The notes under the pieces were generated by a model that was given only the letters and a program-made list of their open reading frames with translations, was not told where the DNA came from and made no database searches. A DNA stretch of 64,000 bases from Rotaria sp. Silwood1 (lineage: Eukaryota; Rotifera; Eurotatoria; Philodinida; Philodinidae), in the NCBI GenBank assembly GCA_905250075.1, contig CAJNOP010000083.1:501092-565091 (forward strand), read 5' to 3'. Below are positions 35,556 through 48,863 of the stretch, in pieces. The position numbers were made by a program, and so were the translations under genes. Every line of letters begins with the position of its first letter. The first letter of the stretch is position 1.

Positions 35556-35889
35556 GATGCGCACACCCACAACTACACATTTGATCGTTCTCTGTACAAT
35601 TGCTGGCCTTTTGGACATATCAGAATCAAATTGGCAAATCCAAATTTCTCTTCTCTGTAGTATACTGTTTCCTGACAGTACGGAAGCAGCTTTTTCAAAT
35701 TATTGGTTAACGGATGCGCTTGGATTTCTTCTGCTCTACACCATGATGCCATATATTCGCGCTCGCATCGCCCTAATTTGGTCTCAATGTTTAGGAATCA
35801 GCAATGCTCTAGAGGATACGATAGGTTGTAATCAATGTCAAGGGATTCATGAGAGAAGTATCATTCATTTAGTGGAGTTGCTCAATTAG
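35556..35889 (+). pseudogene. UNC93-like membrane protein fragment
   Basis: A 110-codon open stretch begins just after an acceptor-like ATCTAG and reads DISESNWQIQISLL, then SILFPDSTEAAFSNYWLTDALGFLLLY. This matches the C-terminal half of UNC93A-type proteins, where the equivalent reads 'CDAVWQTQ...LF...EAAF.NYRLWE.LGF'. UNC93 family members are 10-12-helix membrane proteins of the major facilitator fold. Here only one exon's worth is visible: about 1 kb upstream holds no matching exon, and the tail after residue ~85 does not look like the family. It is most likely an orphan exon or decayed copy; an unrecognised upstream exon farther away cannot be excluded. Confidence 0.55.
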
Positions 35890-38800
35890 TTTATTCATTA
35901 GAGTAAGGTATAGGTGCGACTGCACCATTGTGCAACAGGCAGACTACTGGTCACGGACAATTACAAAAAAACGATGATCTCATGTCGTGACAAAGACAAG
36001 TGTGATGCGGTATTTACAAGTATTGTTGTTGCATTTCATCTTTAAATTCATTGAGTTGATATCATCACATCAAAAGAGGAGAGTATTTTGTGAAAACTGA
36101 ATAATTTTGATATCTGCAATCTCTTCGTGTTTATCTAACTACGTAGTTATGGGAAGGTATTATTTCTACAATCAATTGCTTTTTGGCAATTACCATGTTT
36201 ATTCGTTATTATGGCTTTTTTCGACTTTTGTTATTTGTGTAGGAAATATTCAGATCCGTCACTTCAAATCCTATGTTTTATCCATGAATGTTTAATACAG
36301 AATTCTCAATCATTTTGATATCGCCCCAACAAAATTTCAAGCTGCGCTACTTAGATGGATAGATGAGTTATGAATGAATGCAGGTATGACGGTAGGATGC
36401 CAAGATTCTGATTTCTATTGTATCAATGATGTTTACTTCTAGAAGGAAAAATAAAAGTGAAAAATTCATAGAAATATTTTCGATTTCAATCAACCTTTAC
36501 ATTTTTCTGTCGTTACGGAGGTTATCTACGCTATGGATCACGATTTGTGAAGGATGGAGATTTTGTTCATCTTGTATAATTTGACGGCGCAATAGTAATG
36601 TGCTGAGTAAAAGAAAGCTTATTGATGATCACCCATAATCACATTCACTGAGAGAAAATCTATTTTTCTAATTGACCTCATCAACTTATAGATACTCATG
36701 AGTTCGTCTGCGCACGACCCAATTGAAATCATGAATCCAATATCGAAAAGATACTCTATTTTTACTCATTCATCTAGCTAGAGATCAAATGTGGATTATT
36801 ATTCACTGATTCAAGCCACAACTATAGGACCAAGTCACTTTCGATAATCATCTTATTTATTCATTTGCTCATTTATACACAGCATTCGTTTTTCTGAAAT
36901 AAAAAATCATCGATCCACTAGCTTACATTGAGTCGACAGAGATTTCAAAGATAATAGAAAGTTTGTTTCGTCATTTGAAATCAAGTTTAGTCAAAAGATG
37001 CTTATTTGCAGCAATAATTATCGCGAATTATACTAATGCTGTGCTTATTGATAATGAGAAGCAAACAAAATTATTCCTGTTTCAAATAAAATCAACAGAA
37101 AACAAAAAGGGCACCAGACAAAGTAGTAGAATAAACAGCACAATTCAGATTCTCGTAAAATATCACTCGGAAACAAAGGTATGAGTAAAGAGAAGGCCCA
37201 CACATCCAAGAGCACCCACACCCCAGTGGCTAATAACAGTTTTCGACGAGAACTTAAAGCATAAGTAGTTTTCAACAAATTGTCAAATTTATTCCGTTCA
37301 ATCCAGTATATGAGTAGTTAAACAAGAAAACTACTTTAGTGAGAGGATATGTGAATTGATATCTTAGGTAAATGAATAATGTGTTGAAGATAATGAAAGT
37401 TAAATTTTCAAAAATAATGATGTTTTACCTGATATCGATGGTAGCTGTCGACAATTGTGTTCATACGTTTGCAAATATTTTACCTTAAGTACAAAATACT
37501 AAAATCATCCGGATGGTCCAGAATTCGGTAGACGAGTTATACTGGTAATTTAAGTGGCGTTGAAACAATTTTGGTCGACAAAGTTGGCAACTTTTGATGT
37601 GCTTAAGATTTTGAAATGTATGTTGAATATATGATATGTTTAAAGAAAATTTTACCATTTAAATAAGTTCATAATAGTTTCGTGTCTTGAATTTTTCGAG
37701 CTTGTGTAATTACTAGATTGACCAAAGAAATGCAAAGTTATGATGCGTTGTGAAAGCATCATGATAATAACAAGAATTTACTTCAGGTTTTTTTAATTTT
37801 ATTTATCACATGTTAAAATATGAATATTTATAACATTGGAATTGCTTTTTCGATCTTTTCAAGCTGATTTCGGCTGACATTTGATGAAATATTTGATAGC
37901 TTAATATTTTTTAGGTTCACTAATTGTTGCAAATTCAATGGATTATCTATTAACCAATTAACTCGAAATAATCCAATCATCTCTGAAGCAAGCAATTGTG
38001 GACAGTATCGCGTGTAAGATTTTATGGAACTCACATATATTTTCGAAGAAAATAGTAAGTGTAATTTTGTCAATCAAGGTCTTGGCTGCTTCCCACGTAG
38101 TCCTCTCCTCTCTCATTACAGAAATCAGTAACACTCTTCCAGACCCGAGCAACCATGGAAGGAGGAAGCCAAAAATTATTGAATATGTTTTCATAGCAAC
38201 GCGAAATGGCGCGTAAGTTGTATCAGTACTTACATCATTCTGAAACTTTGTAGATTCTAACTGTTTAGTCTTAATGGTGTAGTTTTGAACTGTTCATGCA
38301 GCGAAAGGGCCTTATTGTAAGTTTTAATCAATAGAGCGGTCAAGTTTTTGATCTAATAGAATTCAATTCGGACGTACACAGAAAAATCTGAACTAATTGT
38401 ATTCTAATTTCAGGCAGAACTCAGTAGTATATATCAAAACTCGTCGAGAGAAAGAATATCGTGTGGGATAACTTACTGAGCGATAAAATGAATATCTTTT
38501 TCAGAATATTATATAGTAGTTGAATCGATGAAATGAAGAGTAGAATTATAATTGACACTTTATATTGCATGCGCAGTATAGTAGATATTTTATCATTATG
38601 AGAAAAGAAGCTATGGATTGAAGATGTATCTGGTAATACAAATAAGTTTTAACATTATAAAAAAGTTAAATGAATTAAATATATTGGTAAAAAAATAATT
38701 ATAAATATGAGCGAGTTTGAAACGATCAAATTTCAGAGCGCTCCAAGCAACAATAAAAAGTGTTGCGATCTTGAATTATTTTTTTATTAGTATTTTTTAA

Positions 38801-40202
38801 AAATAAAGTATTTTATTTCATTTTTTAAATATAAATTATGTTAAAAGCTAAGAGAGTATATCGAACTTTTATAAAATTCACCGTTCGTGAGTTCTACACT
38901 GTGGTTTCAGAAGGAACCGCATTGGTAAGTTTTTTATCGTTATGTTTCTTGAGACAACTACGTAAACATTATGTTTTCGTCCATTATCGACTCCGTCATT
39001 ATGTTCTGTCATGAAACTGTCCGAAATCTATGATTACATACTACATGATATTATACACGATAGTTCCGATAAGCTTCATTTAATATTATCGAATAGTTCA
39101 CAGACGAATGCCTCTGCGAACTTTCTCATCGATATGATATTTTGCTTTAGATGTATGTAGCAACCATTCTAATACTCTCATCCATGCGAACACCATAAAC
39201 TCGCAAATACATACACATTTACACCAACACTCACATCCACTTACGCCTATATCCAAAGTTACACGATAGACTGAGTTGCCAGCGTGAAAAAAAGAACTCA
39301 TTTCAAATAGCTATTCAAAATCCTCATAAATATATGTGTACACATGACTTAGCTCCTGTCTATAAAAAGTAAGTGAGCTAATCCATTTTATTTCGTATGA
39401 CTCTGTCGGAACTTTTGGTCGACCTTAAGAATAAACAAGTGAATAAAAAAATTGTTTCAGTCGTTAATAAACTCAGTCAATAAGAATATCATTAAAAACG
39501 AAAATCATTTTTATTAACTTATGAATAACATTTTTGTAATAGTCTGATCAACAATGAACACTATAGAACATGCTTGAACAAGTATGACGAAATACTATCA
39601 ATCAATGAGTAATTTTATTGCTTTCTGTCAATCATTGTATTTTGTTGCTTTCGTACTTGACTCACGTTTTGCGTTTCTATCAGTATAATTAAATGTGAAA
39701 AAAAATTTTTGATGGTATTCAAGCAGAAACTAATCAAATTTATTCTGTATTTTGTTTAGACCAATTAATCGACAATTTTTGTGTTCTCTTCTTTTTTCTT
39801 GCAATGCAAACAACTAATTACTTTTTTTTCTATGATTCGATCGTCAAATATTTTCAAAACAGGTAAATATCTACAAAACATAAATAAATAAATGATGTCT
39901 TATTTCTGATTGAGAAACAAATTTAAATAATAACTTTCGTTTTCTCATTGCCTTAATAATTGCATGCAATATACGCATTATATTAATCAACACATTGAAT
40001 ATCTTTCGAAAAAAAGAAAACGTCTGATAAGGTTTCTCAGGATTTGAAAACTGTAGTTTCCATAAAAAAACAACTATCAAGTATTAATACATGTTTAGTG
40101 AAAAACTGTTCATTTTTTTTAGTGATACGTTGAGAGTTGATTGGAATTTTTAGTAAGAACATCAAACACAAACGTATACACTGTTATATTTAAAAAAACA
40201 AA
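35890..40202. other. Long gene-poor region
   Basis: 4.3 kb. Open frames are short. A minus-strand frame at 37828-38073 ends in a leucine-rich stretch (NLQQLVNLKNIKLSNIS) and may be an orphan LRR-like exon. A C-rich telomere-like stretch (ACACCATAAAC, ACACCAACACTCACATCC) lies at about 39185-39242. Confidence 0.45.
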
Positions 40203-41033
40203 ATGAGTAACAATAAGAAAAATATTGGAGAAGTTATTGGAACAGCATTTGCTTCTTTCGTAGTTACAAATATAGATGATCTTGTTGTCTTAATGAATTT
40301 CTTTACAGAAGCCACTATATCAAATTCATCACTCAAATGTCGTCATATTTTCATTGGTCAATATCTGGGTTTTATTATATTGTTAGGCATTAGTCTTATT
40401 GGTTTTGGTGCTTCATATGCACTGCCTGTTAAAATGCTTGGATTTCTTGGATTTTTACCGATTATTCTTGGTATAAAAGGTGCTATCGAAATTATCATTG
40501 AAGTATATAAAAAGTCGATTATTAATATAGATGATATTATTCCAAATGATAATATTTCTACAATTGAACTTGAAATAATTCGTTATCGAAATGATGTTAA
40601 TGAACCAGTTATTTCTGAATTTACAATACGACAACAACAACCTAATATTATTGAATCTTCTTCAACGATGAAATTCAAACAAAAACTTCTTAAATTTTTA
40701 AATCATTGTTTTAATCTACAAACATTAAAAATCGCAAGCATTACGTTAGCCAATGGTGGTGATAATGTTGCTATTTATGCATCATTATTTGCTCAAGCAA
40801 CAAAATGGCACATTGGTATTTATATCGTTATATTTTTGTTTATGGTTTTGATTTGGCTTGTATTTTGTTATTTCTTTATTAATTTTCGACCAATCTTATC
40901 TATTGCACAAAAATATGCTCATTATATTGTTCCACTTGCATTTATCGGTATTGGAATTTATATTATTATTGAATCAGAGTGTTTTCCATGGTTAGTACAA
41001 GCTATTAAAACAAAAAATTTTACAAATGGTTAA
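40203..41033 (+). CDS. CadD-family cadmium-resistance transporter, bacterial type, copy 1
   Basis: An intronless gene of 276 residues. It matches the bacterial cadmium-resistance transporter family (Pfam Cad, prototype CadD of staphylococci, about 205-210 residues): an N-terminal helix with TNIDDLVVLMNFF (family: TAVDLLVILLIFF), a GQYLGF motif, FLGFLPIILGIK (family: GLLGLIPIYLGIK), and after a loop TLANGGDNVAIY (183-192 region; family: ASCGADNIGLF). Six membrane helices are expected, in two groups of three. The loop between helices 3 and 4 is about 60 residues, longer than in bacteria, and accounts for the extra length. In bacteria these proteins give cadmium resistance; here metal export or tolerance is inferred. 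Codon use is like the host genes, so the transfer is old. A second diverged copy follows 1.6 kb downstream in the same orientation. Confidence 0.88.
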   Translation: MSNNKKNIGEVIGTAFASFVVTNIDDLVVLMNFFTEATISNSSLKCRHIFIGQYLGFIILLGISLIGFGASYALPVKMLGFLGFLPIILGIKGAIEIIIEVYKKSIINIDDIIPNDNISTIELEIIRYRNDVNEPVISEFTIRQQQPNIIESSSTMKFKQKLLKFLNHCFNLQTLKIASITLANGGDNVAIYASLFAQATKWHIGIYIVIFLFMVLIWLVFCYFFINFRPILSIAQKYAHYIVPLAFIGIGIYIIIESECFPWLVQAIKTKNFTNG

Positions 41034-42669
41034 ATATTAATTTTTCCTTTTTTTTTGTTTTTGTTTTCTGATTTGTGTACAATATGTATAGGTTTGATTT
41101 TAACTTATTAAAACATGACACTTTCTGTTAACCGATTAATAGTTATATTTCTATTATTGTAACAGAGTTAGAAGATACTGATCACACGATTTTGTTCAAT
41201 TATCTTTAATTCGTAGTGGATATTTTAGATTCATGATTTCAACTTTCGGATCCGTGAATTTCCGGTTGAAAAACTCAAGAAAATCGTAGGAACTTGAAAG
41301 CAAGAATCTAGTAGTCGAATTTTTCTAGTTTCAATCATAATCTGGCAGAGCATGGTACCAGATCTAATCACTAAATTCCTACTTCCAAATTTTAACCATT
41401 TTCCTAAGTTTTCTGATTGAAAACGATTTGTATTTCTGTCAATGGATGATTTGTTTTTTTTTTCGATTTCTCTCAAATAAGATATTGTCATAAAAAGAAT
41501 TTTTGATCATAAAATGATGAAGAAAATTGTTTAATATTGTTGAATGTACAAAGAAAAAATGACGGAAAGTACAGAAATGTCAAGAATTTTTTAAAAGTAG
41601 TTTTCATAATGATCATTACGATTGATTTTTATATAAATAATTGAAAATGTATGATTTAATTGATATGATAATTTTATGAATATTAAAATCAGGTTTTACC
41701 ACAAAAAAAATGCAAAAATTGAATAAAATTTCTTATTGAATTTTAGATCAATCATTATTCACATTAATTGAGGAATAAAATTGTAATAGTTTGTGAAAAC
41801 ATTCTGTCAACGAATTAAATTTCGATACGTTATAAACATTTGAAGATTTTCTTTTCAAAAGAGACTTATTTTGAACGAATAGTTTTTTGTCAACGAAATT
41901 CTATTTCAATCACAATTCCATCTCTTGCAAAACACTGAACTTGTTCAAAAGAACAACATTTTCTTGAATAGTTCACATTATAGAAACTATCGTTTTTTCT
42001 TGCACATTATACCCAACAGATAGAGCTTGCTTTTCTTGTTCTAGAGTTATTTATTTGTTTTTTTGCTATTTTTGACTCATTAAAATGCACTATATTTAAA
42101 AAAAAGAAGCAGTATATTTGAACAAGCTGTTTTTTTCTTATATTGAATGTTAGGAGCCTATCAAGTTGACCCCAGGTTCAGATCCAAATATTTCAAACTT
42201 GATGGATTCTAGTCGTTTGAGAAATGGATAGAATCTATATTCTTACCTATATGTCTTTTATGAATGATCGCCATAAAAACCAAATAAATAGTTCATTGAT
42301 ATGATTAAACATTCGACGAAGATTTATGAAACATGAAGTATTTATAAATACAGATTTATATTTGTTTGTTTTTAGTAATTTCAAATAGATGAGTTTTGGA
42401 AAAAATGAAACTCGCTTAGTGTATAATTGTAAGTAACCAACATCAATCGTCGAGGTAATATTAATACATCATATCGTCCTCAACATTACTTTTCTAATGT
42501 TGATCATTATCATTCAATCAACTATGAATATTTCTACCAAACATCATTAAAAAACTAATTTGACAGTCACCCGATGTATATTCATTTTTTTTTTACTTAA
42601 AAAAATACAGAAGTATCGATTGAAAATATACTGTTAATACATCGTTGTCTACTTTAGTATAAATGAATA
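41034..42669. other. Spacer between the two CadD-like genes
   Basis: 1.6 kb, AT-rich. No gene is seen; the minus-strand frame at 41231-41491 has no family features. Confidence 0.45.
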
Positions 42670-43456
42670 ATGATCGTAGAAATATTAAAATTTGTTTCAA
42701 AAGTCGTAATAACATTTATTCTAACAAATATTCAAGATGTTGTTATATTAATGAACTTTTTTCTTGAATCATCTGAAATTGATAGTATATTGAAAACTCG
42801 ACATGTTGTACTTGGTCAATATTTAGGTTTTAGTACTTTATTAACATTAAGTTTAATTGGTTATACTATTTCATATATATTACCAGTTAAATTATTTGGT
42901 TTTCTTGGATTTTTAATTATATTTTTTGGTTTAAATGGTTTATATAAATTAATTAAAGATTTATTTAAAAAAAGAAAAGAAAAAAAAGAAAAATTACAAT
43001 CAAATTTAGAAAATGAACAAATCGAATTTATTCAATTCGAATCAGTAAGTAATTATATTTTTTAATATAATCAATATTTGATCTTTTTTATAGGAAATTA
43101 TTAAATCGAATGAAAAACAAACTTGTATAACTCATATTAAACAAATACTGAAAGTAAGTCTTGTAACAATTGCAAATGGAAATGATAATATTGCTATTTA
43201 TGTACCTATATTTGTTAAATCAAAATCATGGGAAATCGTTGTTTATGCTACAGGCTTTTTATTCATGGTTAGTGTTTTATGTCTTGTGTGTTATTGTTTT
43301 ATACATTTTCCTCCAATATATAAATTGGCACAAAAATATGCTCATTTTATCAGTCCATTCGTATTTATTGCACTTGGAATTTATATTTTAATTGATTCAA
43401 AATGTTTTCCATGGTTAATCAAAATCATTAAAACAGGACAATGGACGACATCTTAA
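42670..43456 (+). CDS. CadD-family transporter, copy 2, with an acquired intron
   Basis: Exons 42670-43044 and 43094-43456, joined in phase 0 across a 49-bp intron (GTAAGT...TTTTATAG), encode 245 residues. It aligns with copy 1 throughout: TNIQDVVILMNFF, GQYLGFSTLL, LPVKLFGFLGF, VTIANGNDNIAIY, LAQKYAHFISPFVF and CFPWLIKIIKTG. The first acidic residue of the NIDD motif is Gln here, and the GGDN motif of copy 1 is GNDN, so transport may differ. The intron lies in the loop between helices 3 and 4, which is shorter than in copy 1. A spliceosomal intron in a bacterial-type gene shows that it lives and is expressed in a eukaryote and is not contamination. Confidence 0.88.
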
Positions 43457-46400
43457 AAATTTATTCTGTATGTGCATAGATATATATGTTGTCTAAATAG
43501 AGAAAAATAAATATATCTATTTTAATTTTTTTTTTTTTTTGAAACACAATCTAAAAGAATTGTTAAATTATATTGAATAACAATTCACACTCCTACCTCT
43601 AGCAGAGACCATAACTAAAGATGTGTAGGACCAAGTTTTTTGGTTTGGATTTCAGTCTAAAGAAAACCATTCCATAATTTATTCGTATCACATCTAAATT
43701 CATTCTTCAATATTCATTTTTTAATTTATTGAGTGGCTATCTAGTACTCTTTTGAATTATGTCGTGATTCATATGATATTTAATTTACTTAAAAAGAGTA
43801 GAATATTATATTATAAATTTGAATTTCGATCGCACACATCTATAACCACGACAGACTCCAGCCAAATATATAATTCTTTTATCTTTTCTTCTTTTAAAAT
43901 TGAATATAAGTGTGCTTAATACATCAAAGTACAACTACTTATTTATTACTCAGTAGAACGCGACAGTTTAAAAACAAACGCATATGTGTACAGAAAATTT
44001 TCAAAAACTCGCTTTTACTTATAACATATTTTTCAAAACATCGAATCTTATGCATGAAGATACAAGCAATTTCAAATACTTGGTGATTGTTGCACGTAAA
44101 TACAAGATAATAGCACATGCATACACATGTACATATTGTAAATACATACATGAAAATATAATTTTTAAACAACATATGGACACCGTGATGACTTTTAGTC
44201 TTGTAAATAGTTGCACGCAACATATAGAACTTGTACATAAATGCCAAAATTGTTATTGGTGTATACCTGTAAGATGCTTAGAAGTTTGTTAAACTCTGTA
44301 TGTCAATGCAAAAAAACTCTTATTTACGCAAAACTATAACAAAAGTAACTCTGTGTCACTATGCTGATTTCTGTCATTTTTTAGTGTGCATATGATTCTG
44401 TACAAGAGTTTTTTTCTTTTTCTTTTTCAACGTATATTTATATTCAAAATGAAACAAGATATCTTAGTTCATTTCATTTTTAAATTGTAATAGACGAGAC
44501 AGATAGGTAATTAGTTCCATCTCTGAGCACAAATCTTTTCTTCTTTCTTCTTTGTGGAACAAAATTTAATGTTAATGTTGAAGTATTAGGGCAGAAATTT
44601 GAACTCGGCACATACCATTATAAATATAGTCAAGAAAATAGAGTCAAGTAGAAATTATAGAGTGAACCCGATTGACTTCATTATATACACGTGTTCTTAT
44701 CAACGTGCAAAAATATAATACTCGAAAGACATAACACTAATAGCAGTTATTAGATGAAATCATAGCTCTATATAAAAACATAGGTTTCTGTATCTTGTTT
44801 TATATTTTACTCTCGAAGTAGATTACAGTAACATTTTTTTTTCTATGTTGTATCCGTTTAGTATCAAATGAATATCTATTACAAGAACGATGATGTCCTT
44901 TATGTTAGTAAAGCATATATCTTATCAAAATTTGCTTCAATAAAGAATGTGCATCGTTCAATACCATTGATCATTATCACAAATGAGTAAATGTTGAAGA
45001 TTTCTCCTTAACTTTATTATTTCCTTTATTGATTCACGAATTGATTTATTACTTTTTCAACTACTAAATTCTCTTTGCTGTCAAACTCAACAATCTATCG
45101 ACGATAAAGATCTAAATGAGTTTAAAATAGTTCAATGATTAGCAGATTCAGAAATAGATATTGTAAAGTCATGAAGAAATCTGCTAAGAGACTCACTTAG
45201 TGTTGAAAAAACGTACATTCTTTGTTGAAGCAAAGTCTAATTAGTCTTACCTGCAACGAAATCAAGTACTTCAAACATTTTGTAATGAACATCCATTAGA
45301 AACCAAAGAAATACAAGACAAACTAAAAGAGGCACCCAGAAACACATGTCTAGATGTTTAAGTAGGTAGTTAAATCAAAAGATAGTCAGTGTGATAGATA
45401 GATAGAATGTTAGCTAAAGCTGTTTGCTAGATAGGTTTGTAGGTAAGTTAATAGATAAAGAGACAGATCTATCTATCTGCGTATCAATTATCAATATTCT
45501 ATGAATAGTATACACGAATTACTAGTTTATTGAAAAGACATGAGAAAAAGCATGAAAAGGAAGAAAAATAAAGAAGCGTGTAAACATACAGAAAATCTGA
45601 ACATTTAAAGATGCTATCTGTGGTTCTTGATATTAAATCAAAAATATTTACAGAAAGTAAATGTTAAAATGACGAAAAATTTGTAACACATATACTGTGA
45701 AAAAACTATATCTTGTCTAAAAAATATCGTTTTTACGCTGCGTTTTTTTTTTGAATGTTTTTGGTTGATCATTCCGAAATGCGATTATCACTCAAAAACC
45801 TTCAAAGTTTTTATAGCGCTTTTTATTTTATTTGTCTGCTTGGGTTGCTATATATTCTGAAATTTTTGAAAAAGTCATATTGGAAAGGATAAGACATTAG
45901 TCACAAAAGTAACCAACTCATACCACCAAAGCAATTCAGATTTTGTTCTTATCCTATATTTTCACTGACTCTGCGCAAGGCAGTAATTTAAGTTCATATC
46001 GATTCATCATATTTCATTGTGATTGCAATATTTACTTTAGTGTTCATTCTGCACACGTTTTCGAGAACTATCTGAATGTTCTTATGGACCTCGTCTCTCC
46101 AAAATTTTCATCTATGATCGAGTAGTTAGAGAGCGAAGGAACTAAAATATGTAATAGAATTTCAGCCTATTCAAAAAACTGAAAATAGTCAATAAATGTT
46201 AGTAAAACTTTAGCGAAAAATTTTTTCTCTCAAGTTACAATGCCGTTAGAAAATACCCTTAAGATTAGATAAAAGATAGAAATAGTGCAGTCCTTTAGAT
46301 AAATTCGGGCTGACGTTTTTCTCGGTTCTTTCTTGCTGTGATCTTAAATTGTCCTCCCAGGTTTCTATGTAAGTGTTTCCGAGCTTAATAATCAATAGCA

Positions 46401-46867
46401 TTATTAACAACAATGTCATAGAACAAAAACAATCATCAATCGTCTGTTAGTTCAAAGAACACCAAAAATGAATCGAGAAATGTATGATGTTGCAGCAGGT
46501 CATTTACACTCTCCGAACATTCAAAGTCTCTTCGATGAATTATAGAAAATGTTAAATTTGAAATAAGAACCGAACAGGACAAAAATATCCGATTTTCAAT
46601 CGATTAGTGACGCAAAAAAAAGCAAAGTTTTACTTTCATAGAGAAAATGGACACACACTTATTAGATCGAAAAAATCAAAAACAAAGTGTTGTAATCATT
46701 TCATTCTAACGATTTCTCATGATTAGTTAATCTTTTTCACTATACTCTGCATATTTGATGATTTTTCTTGACATACTTTCGTTTCAATATTTTTCCATAA
46801 TATTTTCAAAAAACTTTTTAGAAGATCAATATAAAATAAATTCTCAGTCATTTTCTTTTTCTTTCAG
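43457..46867. other. Long gene-poor region
   Basis: 3.4 kb. It starts with the 3' end of copy 2 (AATAAA at about 43507), then a repeat related to 17700-17890. The pair of 102-codon frames on opposite strands at 43939-44292 looks like chance. A short GATA/TAGA-rich stretch lies at 45395-45475. Confidence 0.45.
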
Positions 46868-48490
46868 ATGATTCGTCTAAGTAAATGGTTGAAAAAATAT
46901 TTAATTTATTCTTTATCATTCAACTTGAATTATTCGAAAATATTCTGTTTAGTTATCACTGTTGTTCTTACACAGATCATAGTATTAGATATAATGATGA
47001 AACATGACGCTTATCATATGTTCGATACCGTCACTTTAATACTATCGAATAGACAACTAAGTGAACGATCGGATCTAAAATTTTTCGTTTCAAACCCATG
47101 TATAGAACCATATTATGAAGTTGAATTTTATGTGTTATATTCACCTTTTAGCCTCAGACAAAGATGTTGATATAAGTTTCATTTCAGAAGAACAAAAACA
47201 ACGCATCATTATTGATGCTGATAAGGATCAAATTTTAAATGATCTTATTAATTATTATTCGTCATCAAAATTTTGTCCCTATCGTGAATTAGACGTTATT
47301 TCAAGAGATAAAAATATTAACAAAACTGTTGCGTGTTTTCTATTACAATTTGGTTGTAATGAAAATAATTTATTTAAAACAAAATCAACAAAAATATTAA
47401 TTAATAATAAAGAACAATATATTGATAAAATATGTTTACCTAAGAAAACAAGATCTTTTTGTGATCTAATACCTGGAGATTAAAAGAAGCATATCAATTT
47501 AAATTTGAAAATGAAATAGATTACAGATGAAAATACCGTTTTTGTTTATTTGCTGTTACCATGAAAAAAGCTGGCTGGGATTGTAGTCGTTATTATGAAA
47601 TTCTTTCAACTGGTACTATTTCGTATTTTGATAATCTTGAAAAAGCTGGATCACTTACAATAGCACATTCACAAAAAAATTTATTGCTCGAAGCTCGAAC
47701 AATGACATAAGTATTGATCGAAAAAGTTTGATAATTGAGAAACGTCATTTCAATTTCACTCAATATCATCTTCTTCTGCATAGATTTATTTATTATTCTA
47801 AATATTGTTCGTCTACTCGAAAATTAGTTGAATATATTCTTAAATCTATTGATTATCTCATAAAAAAAGTGATTATAAGAGAGATTTCATGTTGCATGGT
47901 TTTACACTAGTTTTCGGCGAAAAACTACATGTTTATAATCCCTCATCATATTTATATATATATATATACGAATGATTGGTATTGGATCGATAAACATACT
48001 GCAAAATATTATGGAGAAAAATTACATGGATTAGGTTTTGGATATGCATTGACTCTAAGAAAATATGTTCAACTTAATGATCGTGATATAAAAGAATTAG
48101 CCAATGACAATGTAATTAAAAAAAAATATAGAAACAAAACAATATGAGTTACTCTCGACTCGTCCCCAACTGGTCCCCAATTCGTCCCCAACTCGTCCCC
48201 TCCGCATTAATTGACTCTCAATTCGTCCCCCACAAAATTCATACCCCGTTAATTGATTCTCAATTCGTCCCCCAATCCAATAGCCACTAATTGGTGGCTA
48301 ATTTGATAAACAGACGATTTTCAACAATCAGCTGTTTTATTCAAGAGTAACAAAGAAACAAGAAAAAAAATAAAAGAAACAAAAATCATTTGACAAGTTT
48401 TGTCTTCAAAGCGCGTCCGTATTTGATCGCGAGTTGCATGTCAGTGATCAATCCGCCCTTATGGTCGTTAAGAAGGAGCTCGAGATTCTC

Positions 48491-48511
48491 GGGTGAGTGT
48501 GGGTGTGGTTG
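48491..48511 (+). repeat. Telomere-like G-rich tract
   Basis: GGGTGAGTGTGGGTGTGGTT contains almost two units of TGTGGG, the repeat reported for bdelloid telomeres. Here it is interstitial, inside the MULE. Confidence 0.45.
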
Positions 48512-48515
48512 AAGA

Positions 48516-48863
48516 CTAGAGCCATATCCATATCCACATCAACACCCACAACCTACGAGCTTTAACGATTTCTTGTGTATAGGTTTTCGGGATCGGCGTA
48601 GTCTCCTCTCGTGCACGTTTTTTCATATTACCAACTGCTTTGTCGACTAGAGATTTGCCGACAGAAGCTGGTTGTTGAAAAGTATGAGTAGAGGGCTCGC
48701 GAAGAACTTTTGCATCGACTATGCAAAGAGAAAGCATGCTGGCACAACCACGATCTCGACAACGCCACTCGTTGCTCGTCTTTCTCGCACGCTTCTTTGT
48801 GTATTGATGAGAATTGTAATTGAGTATAGGTTGACCGCGCTCCGAAGATGTGAATAGCAGCAT
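48516..48863 (-). pseudogene. FLYWCH zinc-finger fragment of a MULE transposase
   Basis: A 115-codon frame inside the MULE. It reads [18 protein letters not shown], then [13 protein letters not shown] and STHTFQQP, the FLYWCH pattern (S.RG...L...G..Y, W.C....C.A, then H.H, with the second His as THTF here). It is followed by [19 protein letters not shown], the linker seen before the transposase core in rotifer MULE proteins. The catalytic DDE region is absent: the frame runs out after VLMWIWIWL, so this is the N-terminal remnant of a DNA-binding transposase. Confidence 0.68.

Noticed and set aside
36963..37184. 73-codon frame with a signal-peptide-like start
   Set aside because: It begins at TTG, not ATG, and nothing else supports it.
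37828..38073. Leucine-rich minus-strand frame
   Set aside because: One short LRR-like stretch without a start, partner exons or flanking domain; noted only in the regional entry.
43939..44292. Two overlapping 102-codon frames on opposite strands
   Set aside because: Mirror frames over the same bases, composition unlike the real genes, no family motif and no splice context; most likely chance.
47946..47970. (TA)n microsatellite as a functional site
   Set aside because: Simple AT dinucleotide runs occur several times in this window and need no special explanation; here it only marks a frame change.
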